Below, piece after piece: positions 53,853 to 63,357 of a stretch of DNA of 63,358 bases. The stretch lies in NCBI RefSeq assembly GCF_014841615.1, contig NZ_JACYUG010000019.1, positions 1 to 63,358 of the forward strand, in the 5' to 3' direction. The notes beneath the pieces are model-generated. The model searched no databases. It was not told the origin of the DNA and was given only the letters and a program-made list of their open reading frames with translations. This DNA comes from Sphingomonas sp. CFBP 8760. GTDB taxonomy: Bacteria > Pseudomonadota > Alphaproteobacteria > Sphingomonadales > Sphingomonadaceae. The position numbers and the translations under genes were made by a program. Within the stretch, counting starts at the first letter, position 1. Each line of letters opens with the position of its first letter.

Positions 53853-54271
53853 CCTTCGCGGTGATAGGGATGGTTGGCGAGGATGCTGGTGGCGCGGAAC
53901 AGCTGTTCCGCCAGCATCGCGCGGGCCAGCAGATGCGGCCAGGTCGCCCGTCCGAACGACAGCAGCAGATCGGCCCCCGCCCGCGCCCCGTCGTCGAACC
54001 CGTCGGCTGCGCCCAGCAGGAACCGCGCTTCGCGCACGCCGTCATCGCGCCAGCGACCAAGCCGCTCGGCGAAGGCGACCGATCCCAGTATCTCACCCTT
54101 CTCATCGAGCAGGATGCGCCGACCCTGCGCCACCGGCGGCGACTCGCGGCCGCCGGTGTCCGGCAGTTCGGTGACCCGCGTCGGCCAGGCGATCCGCTTC
54201 AGATAGCGATCGACCAGTTCCGCTTCGGGCGAGCGGGCGATGCGACCGCGCGCGACGATGTGCAGCAGCAC
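53849..54271 (-). CDS. rlmH: 23S rRNA (pseudouridine(1915)-N3)-methyltransferase
   Basis: SPOUT-class SAM methyltransferase of 140 residues acting on 23S rRNA helix 69. It starts LLHIVARGRIARSPEAELVD, then DEKGEILGSVAFAERLG, the trefoil-knot SAM motif FLLGAADGFDD, and the C-terminal LAEQLFRATSILANHPYHR. The start is GTG at 54271; it lies 4 nt after the rsfS stop and ends with an ATGA overlap on the EnvC-like gene. Confidence 0.95.
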   Translation of the reverse strand: MLLHIVARGRIARSPEAELVDRYLKRIAWPTRVTELPDTGGRESPPVAQGRRILLDEKGEILGSVAFAERLGRWRDDGVREARFLLGAADGFDDGARAGADLLLSFGRATWPHLLARAMLAEQLFRATSILANHPYHREG

Positions 54272-54275
54272 CGGT

Positions 54276-54701
54276 TCAGCTGCGGGGCGTGCCCGCCGGC
54301 ATCGGCGCGTCGGGCGCCGGCGCATCGCCAAACGACCACATCCGCTCCAGATTGTAGAAGGAACGAACCTCCGGCCGGAACAGGTGGACGATGATGTCGC
54401 CTGCGTCGATCAGCACCCAGTCGGCGGTCGGCAACCCTTCCACCCGGCAGGGGCGGCGGAACTCCGCCTTGATCCGCTCGGTCAGCTTCGCCGCCATCGA
54501 GGCGACCTGCCGGGTCGAACGACCGCTGGCGATCACCATGTAATCCGCGATCGTCGACTTGCCGGCGAGCGGAACGGAGACGGTTTCGACCGCCTGATCG
54601 TCGTCCAGGGATGCCAGGATCAACCGGTGCAGCGCCTCCACCTCGGCAGGGTCGGACGGCGTCGGGGCCGAAGGGCGGGAGGCAGAGGGAGTAGAGGCCA
54701 A
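54276..54701 (-). CDS. rsfS: ribosome silencing factor RsfS
   Basis: A 141-residue protein that binds L14 and blocks subunit joining in starvation. The DUF143 core is visible: QAVETVSVPLAGKSTIADYM, VIASGRSTRQVASMAAKL, PTADWVLIDAGDIIVHLF and RSFYNLERMW. A Pro/Ser-rich N-terminal 18 residues precede it. The start is TTG at 54701, 1 nt after the nadD stop, with AAGGA inside nadD at good distance. Confidence 0.94.
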   Translation of the reverse strand: MASTPSASRPSAPTPSDPAEVEALHRLILASLDDDQAVETVSVPLAGKSTIADYMVIASGRSTRQVASMAAKLTERIKAEFRRPCRVEGLPTADWVLIDAGDIIVHLFRPEVRSFYNLERMWSFGDAPAPDAPMPAGTPRS

Positions 54702-54702
54702 G

Positions 54703-55308
54703 TCAGTTCCTTGAAGGGTGCAGCCCGAGGCGTATGTGCCAGTCGGGATCGCCGGCCCGAAGGCCGGTGGCGGACGTCGGATCGGGGCGGAAGCGCATCA
54801 GCACGATGGCCGGCAAACTCCACGTCGTCCATCGTTTCGCGGCCGACTGCGGTCGTCGATAGCGCCGCAGCCAGGCCATCGCGGGGGCCGCGAGGGCATG
54901 TCCGTCATACCCCGGACGCGTGACGACCGCAATCGGGATCGCACGCGCGATCCCGCGCCAGTCACGCCAGCGGTGGAATTGTGCCAGATTGTCCGCCCCC
55001 ATGATCCAGACGAACCGCCGTTTGGGATAACGACGTTGCAGGGCGCGGATCGTATCGACGGTGTAACGCGTCCCCAATTTGGACTCGATCGTGGTCGCCC
55101 GGATCGGCGCCCGTCGTGCCATCGCCCGCGCCGACGCCAGCCGCGCGGCGAGCGGCGCCATGCCCCTGGCAGGTTTCAGGGGGTTGCCCGGTGACACCAG
55201 CCACCACGTCTCCTCAAGGTCCAACGCCCGATTCACGGCCAGCGTGACGTGGCGATGCCCACGGTGCGCCGGATTGAAACTGCCGCCGAGCAGGCCGGTG
55301 GGGGTCAT
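54703..55308 (-). CDS. nadD: nicotinate-nucleotide adenylyltransferase
   Basis: Makes nicotinate adenine dinucleotide in NAD biosynthesis, 201 residues. It has GLLGGSFNPAHRGHRHVTL with the HxGH motif, LVSPGNPLKP, VDTIRALQRRYPKRRFVWIM and ADNLAQFHRWRDW, as in the family. The C-terminal ISSTxIR-type motif is degenerate (SATGLRAG). The ATG at 55308 overlaps the ParE toxin stop (ATGA), and no good ribosome binding site is seen, so translation probably depends on the toxin gene upstream. Confidence 0.94.
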   Translation of the reverse strand: MTPTGLLGGSFNPAHRGHRHVTLAVNRALDLEETWWLVSPGNPLKPARGMAPLAARLASARAMARRAPIRATTIESKLGTRYTVDTIRALQRRYPKRRFVWIMGADNLAQFHRWRDWRGIARAIPIAVVTRPGYDGHALAAPAMAWLRRYRRPQSAAKRWTTWSLPAIVLMRFRPDPTSATGLRAGDPDWHIRLGLHPSRN

Positions 55309-55592
55309 GGCTCGACCAACCAATTCTCACGCTCGTGGTGGATGCGCAATAACTCCACCCGCCCCGTCGCGATCCGATAACGGATCAGGTAAGGCGTTTC
55401 ATACACCAGCAGCACCCGGATGCCGTCGCGAAGCGGACGGCCACCATGCGGGAAATTTTCGAGAAAGTCTGCACGCTGGCGGATGGCTGCCAGCGTTCTG
55501 GCGGCATGATCGGGTTCGGCATCGCGGGTCAGCCAATCGTCGATCTTGCGCAGATCGTCCAGCGCCGGTCGCGACCAGATTATGTCGTGCAT
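55305..55592 (-). CDS. RelE/ParE-family toxin
   Basis: A 95-residue toxin of the RelE/ParE fold. It has IIWSRPALDDLRKIDDWLTR, RADFLENFPHGGRPLRDG, and VYETPYLIRYRIATGRVELLRIHHERENW, the C-terminal strand typical of ParE. It overlaps the antitoxin stop by 13 nt and the nadD start by 4 nt. ParE proteins usually poison gyrase, but some members act on ribosomes; which applies here is unknown. Confidence 0.9.
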   Translation of the reverse strand: MHDIIWSRPALDDLRKIDDWLTRDAEPDHAARTLAAIRQRADFLENFPHGGRPLRDGIRVLLVYETPYLIRYRIATGRVELLRIHHERENWLVEP

Positions 55593-55843
55593 CGCCCACG
55601 ATGCTTGGCGATCATCGCGTCCAGTTCCGTCATCACTTCAGCATGGGGGATGACGTCACCACGATCGACCGCGTCGATCCCCAGCTGGATAAAGGCACGA
55701 TAGTCGGCGTCAGACTCGGCAACACGCTGCACCGCCTCAGCGACATAGTCCTCGTCCGACATGCCACGCGCCGCAGCACCAGCGGTGACGAGTGCCGAGG
55801 TCGTGGCATCGAGTGATGCGGTGATACGAACCATCTCGTTCAT
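55580..55843 (-). CDS. ParD-like antitoxin
   Basis: An 87-residue partner of the ParE toxin. The first 45 residues (VRITASLDATTSALVTAGAAARGMSDEDY) form a ribbon-helix-helix-like DNA-binding region, followed by an acidic helical tail (DADYRAFIQLGIDAVDRGDV and EVMTELDAMIAKH) that should bind the toxin. It starts 31 nt after the proA stop. The antitoxin-toxin order with overlap is classical. Confidence 0.85.
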   Translation of the reverse strand: MNEMVRITASLDATTSALVTAGAAARGMSDEDYVAEAVQRVAESDADYRAFIQLGIDAVDRGDVIPHAEVMTELDAMIAKHRGRCTT

Positions 55844-55874
55844 GCCTGTAGCCTAATCCCCTGAACCGGCCACT

Positions 55875-57134
55875 TCAACCACGCACCTGCCCGGCGCCGC
55901 GACCGACCCATTTGTAGGTCGTCAGTCCTTCCAGGGCGACGGGGCCGCGGGCGTGGAGACGACCGGTGGCGATGCCGATCTCCGCACCCAGCCCGAACTC
56001 ACCGCCATCGGCGAACTGGGTGGAGGCGTTCCATAGCACGATCGCCGAATCCACCGCCGCGAGGAAGCGTTCGGCCACACCTTGATCGGTCGCGACGATC
56101 GCGTCGGTGTGGTGCGATCCGTGCCGGGTGATGTGTGCGATCGCATCATCGACGCCATCGACCAACGCGACGGAGGCGATCGCGTCGAGATATTCGGTAT
56201 CCCAGTCGGTATCGTCTGCGGGATCGACGTCGGCCAAGGCCCCTATCCCGGCATCGCCGCGCACCGTGCAGCCGGCTGCCTGCAACGCCGCGACCAGCGC
56301 AGCGGCTTGCGGGTAGTCGCGGTCGATCAGCAGCGTCTCCATCGAGCCGCACACACCGGTGCGGCGCATCTTGGCATCGACGACGATCGCGGTCGCCATC
56401 GCCGGATCGGCGGACGCGTGGACGAAGACATGGTTGATGCCGTCGAGATGCGCCAGCACCGGCACCCGCGCCTCTGCCTGCACCCGCGCGACCAGCCCCT
56501 TGCCCCCGCGGGGTACGATCAGGTCGATCAGCCCGTCCGCCGCCAGCATCGCGCCCACCGCAGCGCGATCGGTCGTCGGCACCAGTTGCACCGCATCGTG
56601 CGGCAACCCGGCCTCGCCCAACCCGGCAGCGAAGGCGGCATGGATCGCGCGATTGCTGTCCCGCGCTTCCGATCCGCCGCGCAGGATCACGGCGTTGCCG
56701 CTCATCACACACAGTGCGGCGGCATCCGCGGTGACGTTCGGCCGGCTTTCGTAGACGATGCCGATCACGCCGATCGGCACGCGCACCCGCGACAGGTGCA
56801 GGCCGTTGGGCCGGGTACGTTCATCGATCGCCCGCCCGACCGGATCGTCGAGCGCGGCGACCGCCGCGATGCCGGCGACCATCCCCGCCAGTCGAGCGGG
56901 GTCGAGGCGCAACCGGTCGAGCAGCGCGCCGCTCAACCCCGCCCCGGCGGCACGCGCCATGTCACGATCGTTGGCGGCAAGGATCGTATCGGCTGACGCC
57001 TGGACTGCTGCCGCTGCCGCTTCGAGCCCACGCCGCTTGGCATCGGTCGGCAATCGCGCCAGTTCCCGTGCCGCGATGCGGGCGCCCCGTCCCATCGTCG
57101 CGATCAGATCGCCGGGTGTTTCGCTGTCAGCCAT
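55875..57134 (-). CDS. proA: glutamate-5-semialdehyde dehydrogenase
   Basis: Reduces gamma-glutamyl phosphate to the semialdehyde in proline synthesis, 419 residues. Aldehyde dehydrogenase motifs are [48 protein letters not shown] and the catalytic Cys in [34 protein letters not shown] near the C-terminus is typical. It precedes the ParDE module by 31 nt. In related genomes it often sits directly before nadD. Confidence 0.96.
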   Translation of the reverse strand: MADSETPGDLIATMGRGARIAARELARLPTDAKRRGLEAAAAAVQASADTILAANDRDMARAAGAGLSGALLDRLRLDPARLAGMVAGIAAVAALDDPVGRAIDERTRPNGLHLSRVRVPIGVIGIVYESRPNVTADAAALCVMSGNAVILRGGSEARDSNRAIHAAFAAGLGEAGLPHDAVQLVPTTDRAAVGAMLAADGLIDLIVPRGGKGLVARVQAEARVPVLAHLDGINHVFVHASADPAMATAIVVDAKMRRTGVCGSMETLLIDRDYPQAAALVAALQAAGCTVRGDAGIGALADVDPADDTDWDTEYLDAIASVALVDGVDDAIAHITRHGSHHTDAIVATDQGVAERFLAAVDSAIVLWNASTQFADGGEFGLGAEIGIATGRLHARGPVALEGLTTYKWVGRGAGQVRG

Positions 57135-57253
57135 GACCGCGCGCTAGCATGGCGAGGGTCGCAGGACGAGGGGCGACAGGCACGCTGCCCCCCTCTCGCT
57201 GCCGCGATGTTCCGGTACCTTCCTTTTCCACCAGGACAGGAAGACAGTTCGCT

Positions 57254-59056
57254 TCAGTACACCCGCTTCTTCGGCTTGATGTACTCGATGTCGTCGGTCA
57301 TCGTGTAGTCGTGGACGGGGCGGTAATCGATCGCCACGCCGCCGCCCTTGCCGCCCCAGCCGTCGAACCTGGTCAGCGTGTGCTTCATCCAGTTGGCGTC
57401 GTCGCGCTCCGGGAAGTCTTCATGCATATGGGCGCCGCGCGATTCCTTGCGGTTCTCGGCGGCCTTGATGGTCACCGACGCCTGCGCCATCAGATTGTCG
57501 AGTTCCAGTGTCTCGACCATGTCGGTGTTCCAGATCAGCGAGCGATCCTTGACGCCCACGTCCTGCAGACCGGCGTAGATCGACTCCATCTGGCTTACAC
57601 CCTCGGTCAGCAGGGCCGAGTCGCGGAACACCGCGCAATGCTTCTGCATGGTGCGCTGCATCTCGGTCCGCAACTGCGCGGTCGGGGTCGCCCCCGATGC
57701 GTGGCGGAACGTGTCGAGCCGGTTGAGCGCCAGTTCCTCCGACCCCTTGGGCAGCGGATTGTGCGGCGTACCGGGCTTCAGCTGGTCCTTGATCCGCAGG
57801 CCGGTCGCACGGCCGAACACCACGAGATCGATCAGCGAGTTGGAGCCGAGCCGGTTGGCGCCATGGACCGAGACGCAAGCCGCCTCACCCACCGCGAACA
57901 GGCCGGGGACGACGCTGTCGGGATCGCCGTCGCGCAGGCGCACGACCTCGCCGTGATAATTGGTCGGGATGCCGCCCATGTTGTAATGGACGGTCGGCGT
58001 GACGGGCAGCGCCTGCCGCGTCAGATCGACGCCGGCGAAGATCTTGCCCGTCTCGGTGATGCCCGGCAGCCGCTCGGCCAGCACCTTGGGATCGATGTGA
58101 TCGAGGTGCAGGTAGATATGGTCCTTGTGCGGGCCGACGCCGCGCCCTTCGCGCATTTCCATCGCCATCGACCGCGACACCACGTCGCGGCTGGCAAGAT
58201 CCTTGGCCGACGGAGCATAGCGCTCCATGAACCGCTCGCCCTCGGAATTGGTCAGATAGCCGCCCTCGCCCCGCGCGCCCTCGGTGATGAGCACGCCCGC
58301 ACCGTAGATGCCGGTCGGGTGGAACTGCACGAACTCCATGTCCTGCAACGGCAGGCCGGCGCGCAGCACCATCGCGTTGCCGTCACCCGTGCAGGTATGC
58401 GCGGAGGTGGCGGAGAAATAGCAGCGACCATAGCCGCCCGTCGCCAGCACGACGTTATGCGCGCGGAACCGGTGGATCGACCCGTCTTCCATGCACAGCG
58501 CGATCACGCCGCGGCAGACGCCGTTTTCCATGATGAGATCGAGCGCGAAATACTCGACGTAGAAATCGGCGTCGTACTTCAGCGACTGCTGGTACAGCGC
58601 GTGGAGCATCGCATGGCCGGTGCGATCGGCGGCGGCGCAGGTGCGCTGCACCGGCGGGCCCTCACCCATGTTCTGCATGTGGCCACCGAACGGGCGCTGG
58701 TAGATGGTGCCGTCGTCGTTGCGGCTGAACGGCACGCCGGCATGCTCCAGCTCGTAGACCGCCTGCGGGGCTTCGCGACACAGATATTCGATCGCGTCCT
58801 GATCGCCGAGCCAGTCGGAACCCTTGACGGTATCGTACATGTGCCACGACCAGTGATCGGGCGAATTGTTGCCGAGCGAGGCGGCGATGCCGCCCTGCGC
58901 CGCGACGGTATGCGACCGGGTCGGAAACACCTTGGTGATGCAGGCGGTCTTCAGACCCGCCTCGGCGATGCCCATCGTGGCGCGCAGGCCGGAACCGCCC
59001 GCACCCACGACGACCGCGTCATAGGTATGGTCGATGATCTTGTAAGAGGCGGGCAT
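57254..59056 (-). CDS. sdhA: succinate dehydrogenase flavoprotein subunit
   Basis: The 600-residue FAD-carrying subunit of complex [24 protein letters not shown] binds [20 protein letters not shown] contains the FAD-linking His, [22 protein letters not shown] holds the active site and [20 protein letters not shown] is also conserved. The capping and C-terminal helical domains end normally at KPKKRVY. The ATG at 59056 overlaps the sdhD stop (TGATG). The expected sdhB is not downstream; proA follows. Confidence 0.98.
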   Translation of the reverse strand: MPASYKIIDHTYDAVVVGAGGSGLRATMGIAEAGLKTACITKVFPTRSHTVAAQGGIAASLGNNSPDHWSWHMYDTVKGSDWLGDQDAIEYLCREAPQAVYELEHAGVPFSRNDDGTIYQRPFGGHMQNMGEGPPVQRTCAAADRTGHAMLHALYQQSLKYDADFYVEYFALDLIMENGVCRGVIALCMEDGSIHRFRAHNVVLATGGYGRCYFSATSAHTCTGDGNAMVLRAGLPLQDMEFVQFHPTGIYGAGVLITEGARGEGGYLTNSEGERFMERYAPSAKDLASRDVVSRSMAMEMREGRGVGPHKDHIYLHLDHIDPKVLAERLPGITETGKIFAGVDLTRQALPVTPTVHYNMGGIPTNYHGEVVRLRDGDPDSVVPGLFAVGEAACVSVHGANRLGSNSLIDLVVFGRATGLRIKDQLKPGTPHNPLPKGSEELALNRLDTFRHASGATPTAQLRTEMQRTMQKHCAVFRDSALLTEGVSQMESIYAGLQDVGVKDRSLIWNTDMVETLELDNLMAQASVTIKAAENRKESRGAHMHEDFPERDDANWMKHTLTRFDGWGGKGGGVAIDYRPVHDYTMTDDIEYIKPKKRVY

Positions 59057-59439
59057 CAGGCAGCGGCTCCGAGCGCGATCTTGAGGATGGAGAAGAGGGC
59101 GGCACCACCGGTCGCCACCACGAAGAAGTTCAGCAGGACCATGAACACGATACGGCTTTCGTCGTGCTGGTAATCCTCGATCACGATCTGCAGGCCCATG
59201 CGGAAATGCCAGAAGACCGACAAGATCAGCAACGCCATCGGGATCGCGACCCAGGCGTTTTCCATCCACATCCGCATCGTCGTGTAGTCATAGGCCGGCT
59301 GGCGGGCGATCGACACGATCAGCCACAGCATCAGCAGGAAGTTCGATCCCGCGGTCAGCCGCTGGTACCACCAATGGTGCGCGCCTTCCCTGGCGGAGCC
59401 GAGGCCACGCACGCGGCCGAGAGAGGTGCCCGAACGCAT
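59056..59439 (-). CDS. sdhD: succinate dehydrogenase membrane anchor subunit
   Basis: A 127-residue membrane anchor of complex II with three helices ([32 protein letters not shown] and [20 protein letters not shown]). The [17 protein letters not shown] segment carries the heme-ligand His and quinone-site residues. The N-terminus [15 protein letters not shown] matches SdhD. Both ends overlap neighbours at TGATG. Confidence 0.93.
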   Translation of the reverse strand: MRSGTSLGRVRGLGSAREGAHHWWYQRLTAGSNFLLMLWLIVSIARQPAYDYTTMRMWMENAWVAIPMALLILSVFWHFRMGLQIVIEDYQHDESRIVFMVLLNFFVVATGGAALFSILKIALGAAA

Positions 59440-59849
59440 CACTTCATCCCCATGTAGAGCCAGAACAGCGCGGTCAGCGCGACCGAGACGAACATCGTCG
59501 CCATCGCCCAGCGCTTGTTGGTCCGGAGTTCGTAACCGGCGCCCATGTCCAGGAACAGGTGGCGCACGCCCGTGGCCATGTGCTGGAACAGCGACAGCGT
59601 CAGTCCGATGCCGATGACCAGGCCCAGAATGTTGAGCGCACCGGATTCGGTCGTGAACACGTCGCGGAAGGTGGCGTAGCTTTCCGCGCCGCCCGCCAGC
59701 GCCGCCAGCCACCAGACCATCAGCAACGTGCCGACGGTCGCCATGCCGCTGCCGGTCACGCGGTGCAGGATCGACACCAGCATGTGCGGCCCCCACCGCC
59801 ATATCTGGAGGTGCGGGCTAAGCGGGCGAGCAGGATTGCGCGATGCCAA
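59439..59849 (-). CDS. sdhC: succinate dehydrogenase cytochrome b556 subunit
   Basis: A 136-residue membrane subunit. RPLSPHLQIWRWGPHMLVSILHRVTGSG is the SdhC signature with quinone-site Ser and Arg, and FQHMATGVRHLFLDMG carries the heme b ligand His. Three helices are present. The start is TTG at 59849. It is divergent from the chemoreceptor gene by 177 nt. Confidence 0.94.
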   Translation of the reverse strand: MASRNPARPLSPHLQIWRWGPHMLVSILHRVTGSGMATVGTLLMVWWLAALAGGAESYATFRDVFTTESGALNILGLVIGIGLTLSLFQHMATGVRHLFLDMGAGYELRTNKRWAMATMFVSVALTALFWLYMGMK

Positions 59850-59961
59850 AGGGCTGGTCCTCGATCCGAACGGTGGTACCTGCGCCTATGAGGCGCGAGG
59901 GCCGGCGATGCAAGTATCTCCACCATATGGCCGGGGTCGGGCGCCATAAACCTGCCCTTAC

Positions 59962-59977
59962 CTAACCATGTGTTAAC
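59962..59977 (+). promoter_or_regulatory. CtrA-like box (CTAA-N7-TTAAC)
   Basis: CTAA, seven bases, then TTAAC differs from the CtrA consensus TTAA-N7-TTAAC at one position. It lies 49 bp before the chemoreceptor ATG, in the divergent gap with sdhC. CtrA commonly controls motility and chemotaxis genes in alphaproteobacteria, which fits. Not shown experimentally. Confidence 0.45.
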
Positions 59978-60026
59978 TCCGGCGCCCTAGCATGACCGCA
60001 CGTTCAGCAGGAAAGTCGTCAGCGTC

Positions 60027-61379
60027 ATGGATTTCCCCACCCCCGGCTCGATCGCGGCCGGTATCGATATCCAGGCCCGGATCAGGGCATTCGACGGCAG
60101 CGATCGATCGCTGGTCCGTGCCGCCGCCGCGCTGTGGACCGTCATCGAACCAAATGCGCATGAGATCGTCGAGGCTTATTGGGCGCATTGGCGCTTCGCC
60201 AATCCCGGCGCGCCGGAATGGACCGCGATGGACCAATCCCGCCGGATGGATGCGGGGATGCGGTATCTGCGCGACCGGTTCAACGATCTGTCCGGCATCG
60301 CCTGGGTCGAATCGCTGGAACGCGCCGTCGCGTCGGCTTGCCATGCCAATGTGTCCACCATGGATCTGCTGGCGATGTCCTGCGCCAGCGACCGGGCCGC
60401 GCTCAAGGTGCTGTTGGCCAACGTCCCGCCCGGGGACCCGATGCTGCCGGTCCATATCGACGTACTGATGCGGTTGTTCGGCATGGAAACCGAATTGACG
60501 GTGGAATTGTTCGCGGGCTTCGCCGCGCACCGGACGCAGTTCGCGCGGGATCGCCTCGCCTCCGATTTCCGCGACAGCATCGCGGCCACGACGGATGTCG
60601 CGATGCACGAAGGCGTGCAACTGCGCGACCAGAGCAACCGGGCATCGAACTTCGCGCGCGGCATGCTGGGCAAGGCATCGGAAGTGGCCGCCGCCGCCGA
60701 ACAGTCCGCCGTGGCGATGCGCGAGGCGGCGCAGACCGCCGCCGGCCTGATCCGCGCGATCGAGGATGCGCGCGTCGAGGTGGAGGCCGCCGCCGAGATC
60801 GCCACCCGTGCCAGCGCGCAGGCGGGCCAGGCGGTCGGCATGTCCGAAACCCTGTCCGATCATGCCAAGTCGATCGAATCGATTCTCGGCCTGATCCGCG
60901 ACATCGCCGGCCAGACCAACCTGCTCGCCCTGAACGCCACGATCGAGGCGGCGCGCGCGGGCGATGCCGGCCGCGGCTTCGCGGTGGTGGCACAGGAAGT
61001 AAAGAGCCTCGCAAGCCAGACCGCGCGCGCCACCGACGACATCGCCGCCAAGATCGCCGCGATCCAGTCCGCTACCCGCTCGACCGTGGAAACCAACGCC
61101 TCGATCAAGTCGACCGTCGCCGAGGTGCAGGAATCCGCCGAACGCATCCGTTTCGCGATGGAGGCACAGGCACAGACCGTGACCGCGATCACCGCCGCGG
61201 TCGACGAGACCGCGCTGGCCGCCGACTCGATGTCCGGCACGATCACCGCGATCCGCAAGGATACGGAAATGGTCGCCTCCGAAATCGATGGCGTCGGTCG
61301 CGGCTTCGATGCTCTCGATGGCCGGCTGGGCACGTTGAAGACCAGCGCGGGCGACTTTGCCGCCAAGGTCGCGGCCTGA
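60027..61379 (+). CDS. soluble methyl-accepting chemotaxis protein with globin-like sensor
   Basis: A 450-residue cytoplasmic chemoreceptor with no membrane segment. The N-terminal 180 residues ([20 protein letters not shown], ending in [18 protein letters not shown]) look like a protoglobin fold with a possible proximal His, so it may sense oxygen or other gases. A helical linker follows, then the MCP signalling hairpin: [20 protein letters not shown] and [15 protein letters not shown] near residues 290-335. There is no obvious receptor C-terminal pentapeptide. A CtrA-like box lies upstream. Heme binding is inferred. Confidence 0.88.
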   Translation: MDFPTPGSIAAGIDIQARIRAFDGSDRSLVRAAAALWTVIEPNAHEIVEAYWAHWRFANPGAPEWTAMDQSRRMDAGMRYLRDRFNDLSGIAWVESLERAVASACHANVSTMDLLAMSCASDRAALKVLLANVPPGDPMLPVHIDVLMRLFGMETELTVELFAGFAAHRTQFARDRLASDFRDSIAATTDVAMHEGVQLRDQSNRASNFARGMLGKASEVAAAAEQSAVAMREAAQTAAGLIRAIEDARVEVEAAAEIATRASAQAGQAVGMSETLSDHAKSIESILGLIRDIAGQTNLLALNATIEAARAGDAGRGFAVVAQEVKSLASQTARATDDIAAKIAAIQSATRSTVETNASIKSTVAEVQESAERIRFAMEAQAQTVTAITAAVDETALAADSMSGTITAIRKDTEMVASEIDGVGRGFDALDGRLGTLKTSAGDFAAKVAA

Positions 61380-61471
61380 CCGACGGCCGATATCCTGCTG
61401 CCGGTGAACCGAGGGGGTAAGGGGAGGAACGACATGGCCTCCCCCGGCCCGCCACGCTACAGCGCGTGGCC

Positions 61472-62161
61472 ATGACCATCCTTCTCACCGGATCGAGCCG
61501 CGGCATCGGCGCGGCGATCGCCACCACGCTGGCCGATGCCGGCCGCACCGTCATCGGCCACGGCACCGCCAGCGGCATTCCCGCCGATTTCGACGAACCG
61601 GGCGCGGGATCGGCGCTGTGGGATGCCGCGCTGGACCGGGCGGACGGCACGATCGACGTACTCGTCAACAATGCCGGCGTGTTCGAGGCCAATCCGCTGG
61701 AGGGCGACGACTGGCTGGCCGGCTGGGAACGGACGATGCGGATCAACCTGACCGCCGCCGCCGAACTCTGCCGCCTCGCCGTTCTCCACTGGCAGGCGCG
61801 CGATGTGCCCGGACGCATCGTCAACGTCGCCAGCCGCGCCGCCTATCGGGGCGACAGCCCGGCGCACTGGCATTATGCCGCCTCCAAGGCGGGAATGGTC
61901 GCGATGACCAAGACGATCGCCCGCGCCTATGCCAAGGACGGCATCCTCGCCTTCGCGGTCTGCCCCGGCTTCACGATGACCGGCATGGCGGACGATTATC
62001 TCGCCAGCCGCGGCGGGGACAGGCTGCTCGCGGATATCCCGCTGGGCCGCGTCGCCGAACCGGCGGAGGTCGCAGCGGCAGTCCGCTTCCTCGCGCTGGA
62101 TGCCCCGCCATCGATGACCGGCGCGGTACTCGACGTGAACGGCGCCAGCTATGTCCGGTAA
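61472..62161 (+). CDS. short-chain dehydrogenase/reductase
   Basis: A 229-residue NAD(P)(H)-dependent SDR. It has the Rossmann TGSSRGIGAAIA motif at residues 5-18, VLVNNAGVF, the catalytic Ser in VNVASRAAYRG and Tyr-x3-Lys in HYAASKAGM, and PGFTMTGM after it. No substrate can be inferred. ATG at 61472 is used; GTG at 61466 is possible. Its 3' end overlaps prmA by 11 nt. Confidence 0.9.
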   Translation: MTILLTGSSRGIGAAIATTLADAGRTVIGHGTASGIPADFDEPGAGSALWDAALDRADGTIDVLVNNAGVFEANPLEGDDWLAGWERTMRINLTAAAELCRLAVLHWQARDVPGRIVNVASRAAYRGDSPAHWHYAASKAGMVAMTKTIARAYAKDGILAFAVCPGFTMTGMADDYLASRGGDRLLADIPLGRVAEPAEVAAAVRFLALDAPPSMTGAVLDVNGASYVR

Positions 62162-63089
62162 CTGGAAGGTCACGCTGCCCTGCACCCGCGCGGAGGCGGA
62201 GGCGATCGACGCGGGCGACGGTCCTGCGCTCGATCCGATGCCGACGCTGGTGACCACCGAGGAAGTGCTGGACGACGCCGAACAGTGGCGGCTCGACGCC
62301 TATTTTGATCGCGAACCCGATGCCGCCGCGATCGCCGCGATCGCCGCACTGGCGCCCGCCACCGCCGCCCCGCCGACGGTCGAGCGATTGCCCGACGAGG
62401 ACTGGGTGACGATGAGCCAGGCGGGCCTCGCCCCGCTGCATGTCGGCCGCTTCTTCGTCCATACCGGCGATGCGGCGGTACCCGAGGGCGCACACGGCCT
62501 GCACATCGCCGCCGGCCGCGCGTTCGGGACGGGGCATCACGAGACGACCAGCGGCTGCCTCTCCGCACTGGACGGAATGGCGCAGGCGGGTCGCCGTTTC
62601 GACCGGATCATCGACATCGGCACCGGCACCGGCCTGCTCGCCTTCGCCGCGTCGCATCTGTGGCCGGACGCAGCGATCGTCGCGACCGATATCGACGCCG
62701 TCGCGATCGACGTAACGCGTGAGAATGCGACGGCCAATGGCGTCGACGGCCTGCACCTGATCGTCGCGGACGGCGCGCTGGACGATGCGGTGACGGCGGC
62801 GGCACCCTACGACCTCGTGATCGCCAACATCCTTGCCGGCCCGCTCGTGTCGATGGCCCCCGAACTCGCCGCCATCGCCGCGCCCGGCGCGACGATCCTG
62901 CTTGCCGGCCTGCTGGAGGTGCAGCGCGACGCGGTGGAGGCCGCCTATGCCGCCTGTGGCTGCACGCCCCTCACCACCGACCGCCGCAACGACTGGAGCG
63001 TCCTGACGCTGCGGGCGGGCGCGGAACGGTTCGTGCCGGCAGGCCCGTTCGATCCGAAGGGGCGCGACGGATGGGCGCTGGATATTTAG
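62151..63089 (+). CDS. prmA: ribosomal protein L11 methyltransferase
   Basis: Trimethylates ribosomal protein L11 using SAM, 312 residues. The PrmA pattern is clear: GRAFGTGHHETTSGCLSAL, IIDIGTGTGLLAFAAS (motif I), ATDIDAVAIDVTREN, VIANILAGPLVSMAPEL and LLAGLLEVQRDAVEAAY. The N-terminal substrate-binding domain occupies residues 1-110. It overlaps the SDR gene by 11 nt, so the pair is co-transcribed. Confidence 0.94.
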   Translation: MSGNWKVTLPCTRAEAEAIDAGDGPALDPMPTLVTTEEVLDDAEQWRLDAYFDREPDAAAIAAIAALAPATAAPPTVERLPDEDWVTMSQAGLAPLHVGRFFVHTGDAAVPEGAHGLHIAAGRAFGTGHHETTSGCLSALDGMAQAGRRFDRIIDIGTGTGLLAFAASHLWPDAAIVATDIDAVAIDVTRENATANGVDGLHLIVADGALDDAVTAAAPYDLVIANILAGPLVSMAPELAAIAAPGATILLAGLLEVQRDAVEAAYAACGCTPLTTDRRNDWSVLTLRAGAERFVPAGPFDPKGRDGWALDI

Positions 63090-63227
63090 AGCCGGATGAC
63101 ATCAGGTTGAACCGGATGTTCGTCATGGCGAGCGGAGCGAAGCAATCCAGGGCGTCTTGGTCCGGCGCTGGATTGCTTCGCTCCGCTCGCCATGACGGAT
63201 GGGGTCAGACCAATGTCATCCCGCTCT
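63088..63227 (+). repeat. nested palindromic repeat
   Basis: Inner arms 63121-63150 and 63168-63197 are a perfect 30-bp inverted repeat with the GTCATGGCGAGCGGAGCG core, 17 nt apart. Outside them AGAGCCGGATGACAT (63088 on) and its near-inverse (63209-63227) form a second imperfect pair. It separates prmA from the IS630 end. Confidence 0.8.
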
Positions 63228-63357
63228 AGTCACCTGGAACTGAAGTTCGTCTCATTGTTTTCTGACAGAAGCGTTTGACCGAGGCGAGGATGTCGTCGGC
63301 GGATTTGACCCATTTGTAGGGTTTGGGTTTCTCGTTGTGGGCGACGATGAAGGCGGC
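63226..63357 (-). mobile_element. IS630-family transposase, C-terminal end (partial)
   Basis: The minus strand encodes the last 43 residues of a transposase running off the window edge. The pattern AAFIVAHNEKPKPYKWVKSA then DDILASVKRFCQK matches the C-terminus of IS630-type DDE transposases. The last 10 residues (MRRTSVPGD end) look divergent, possibly from the element end. A TA dinucleotide, the IS630 target, adjoins at 63227-63228. The rest of the element lies outside. Confidence 0.75.
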
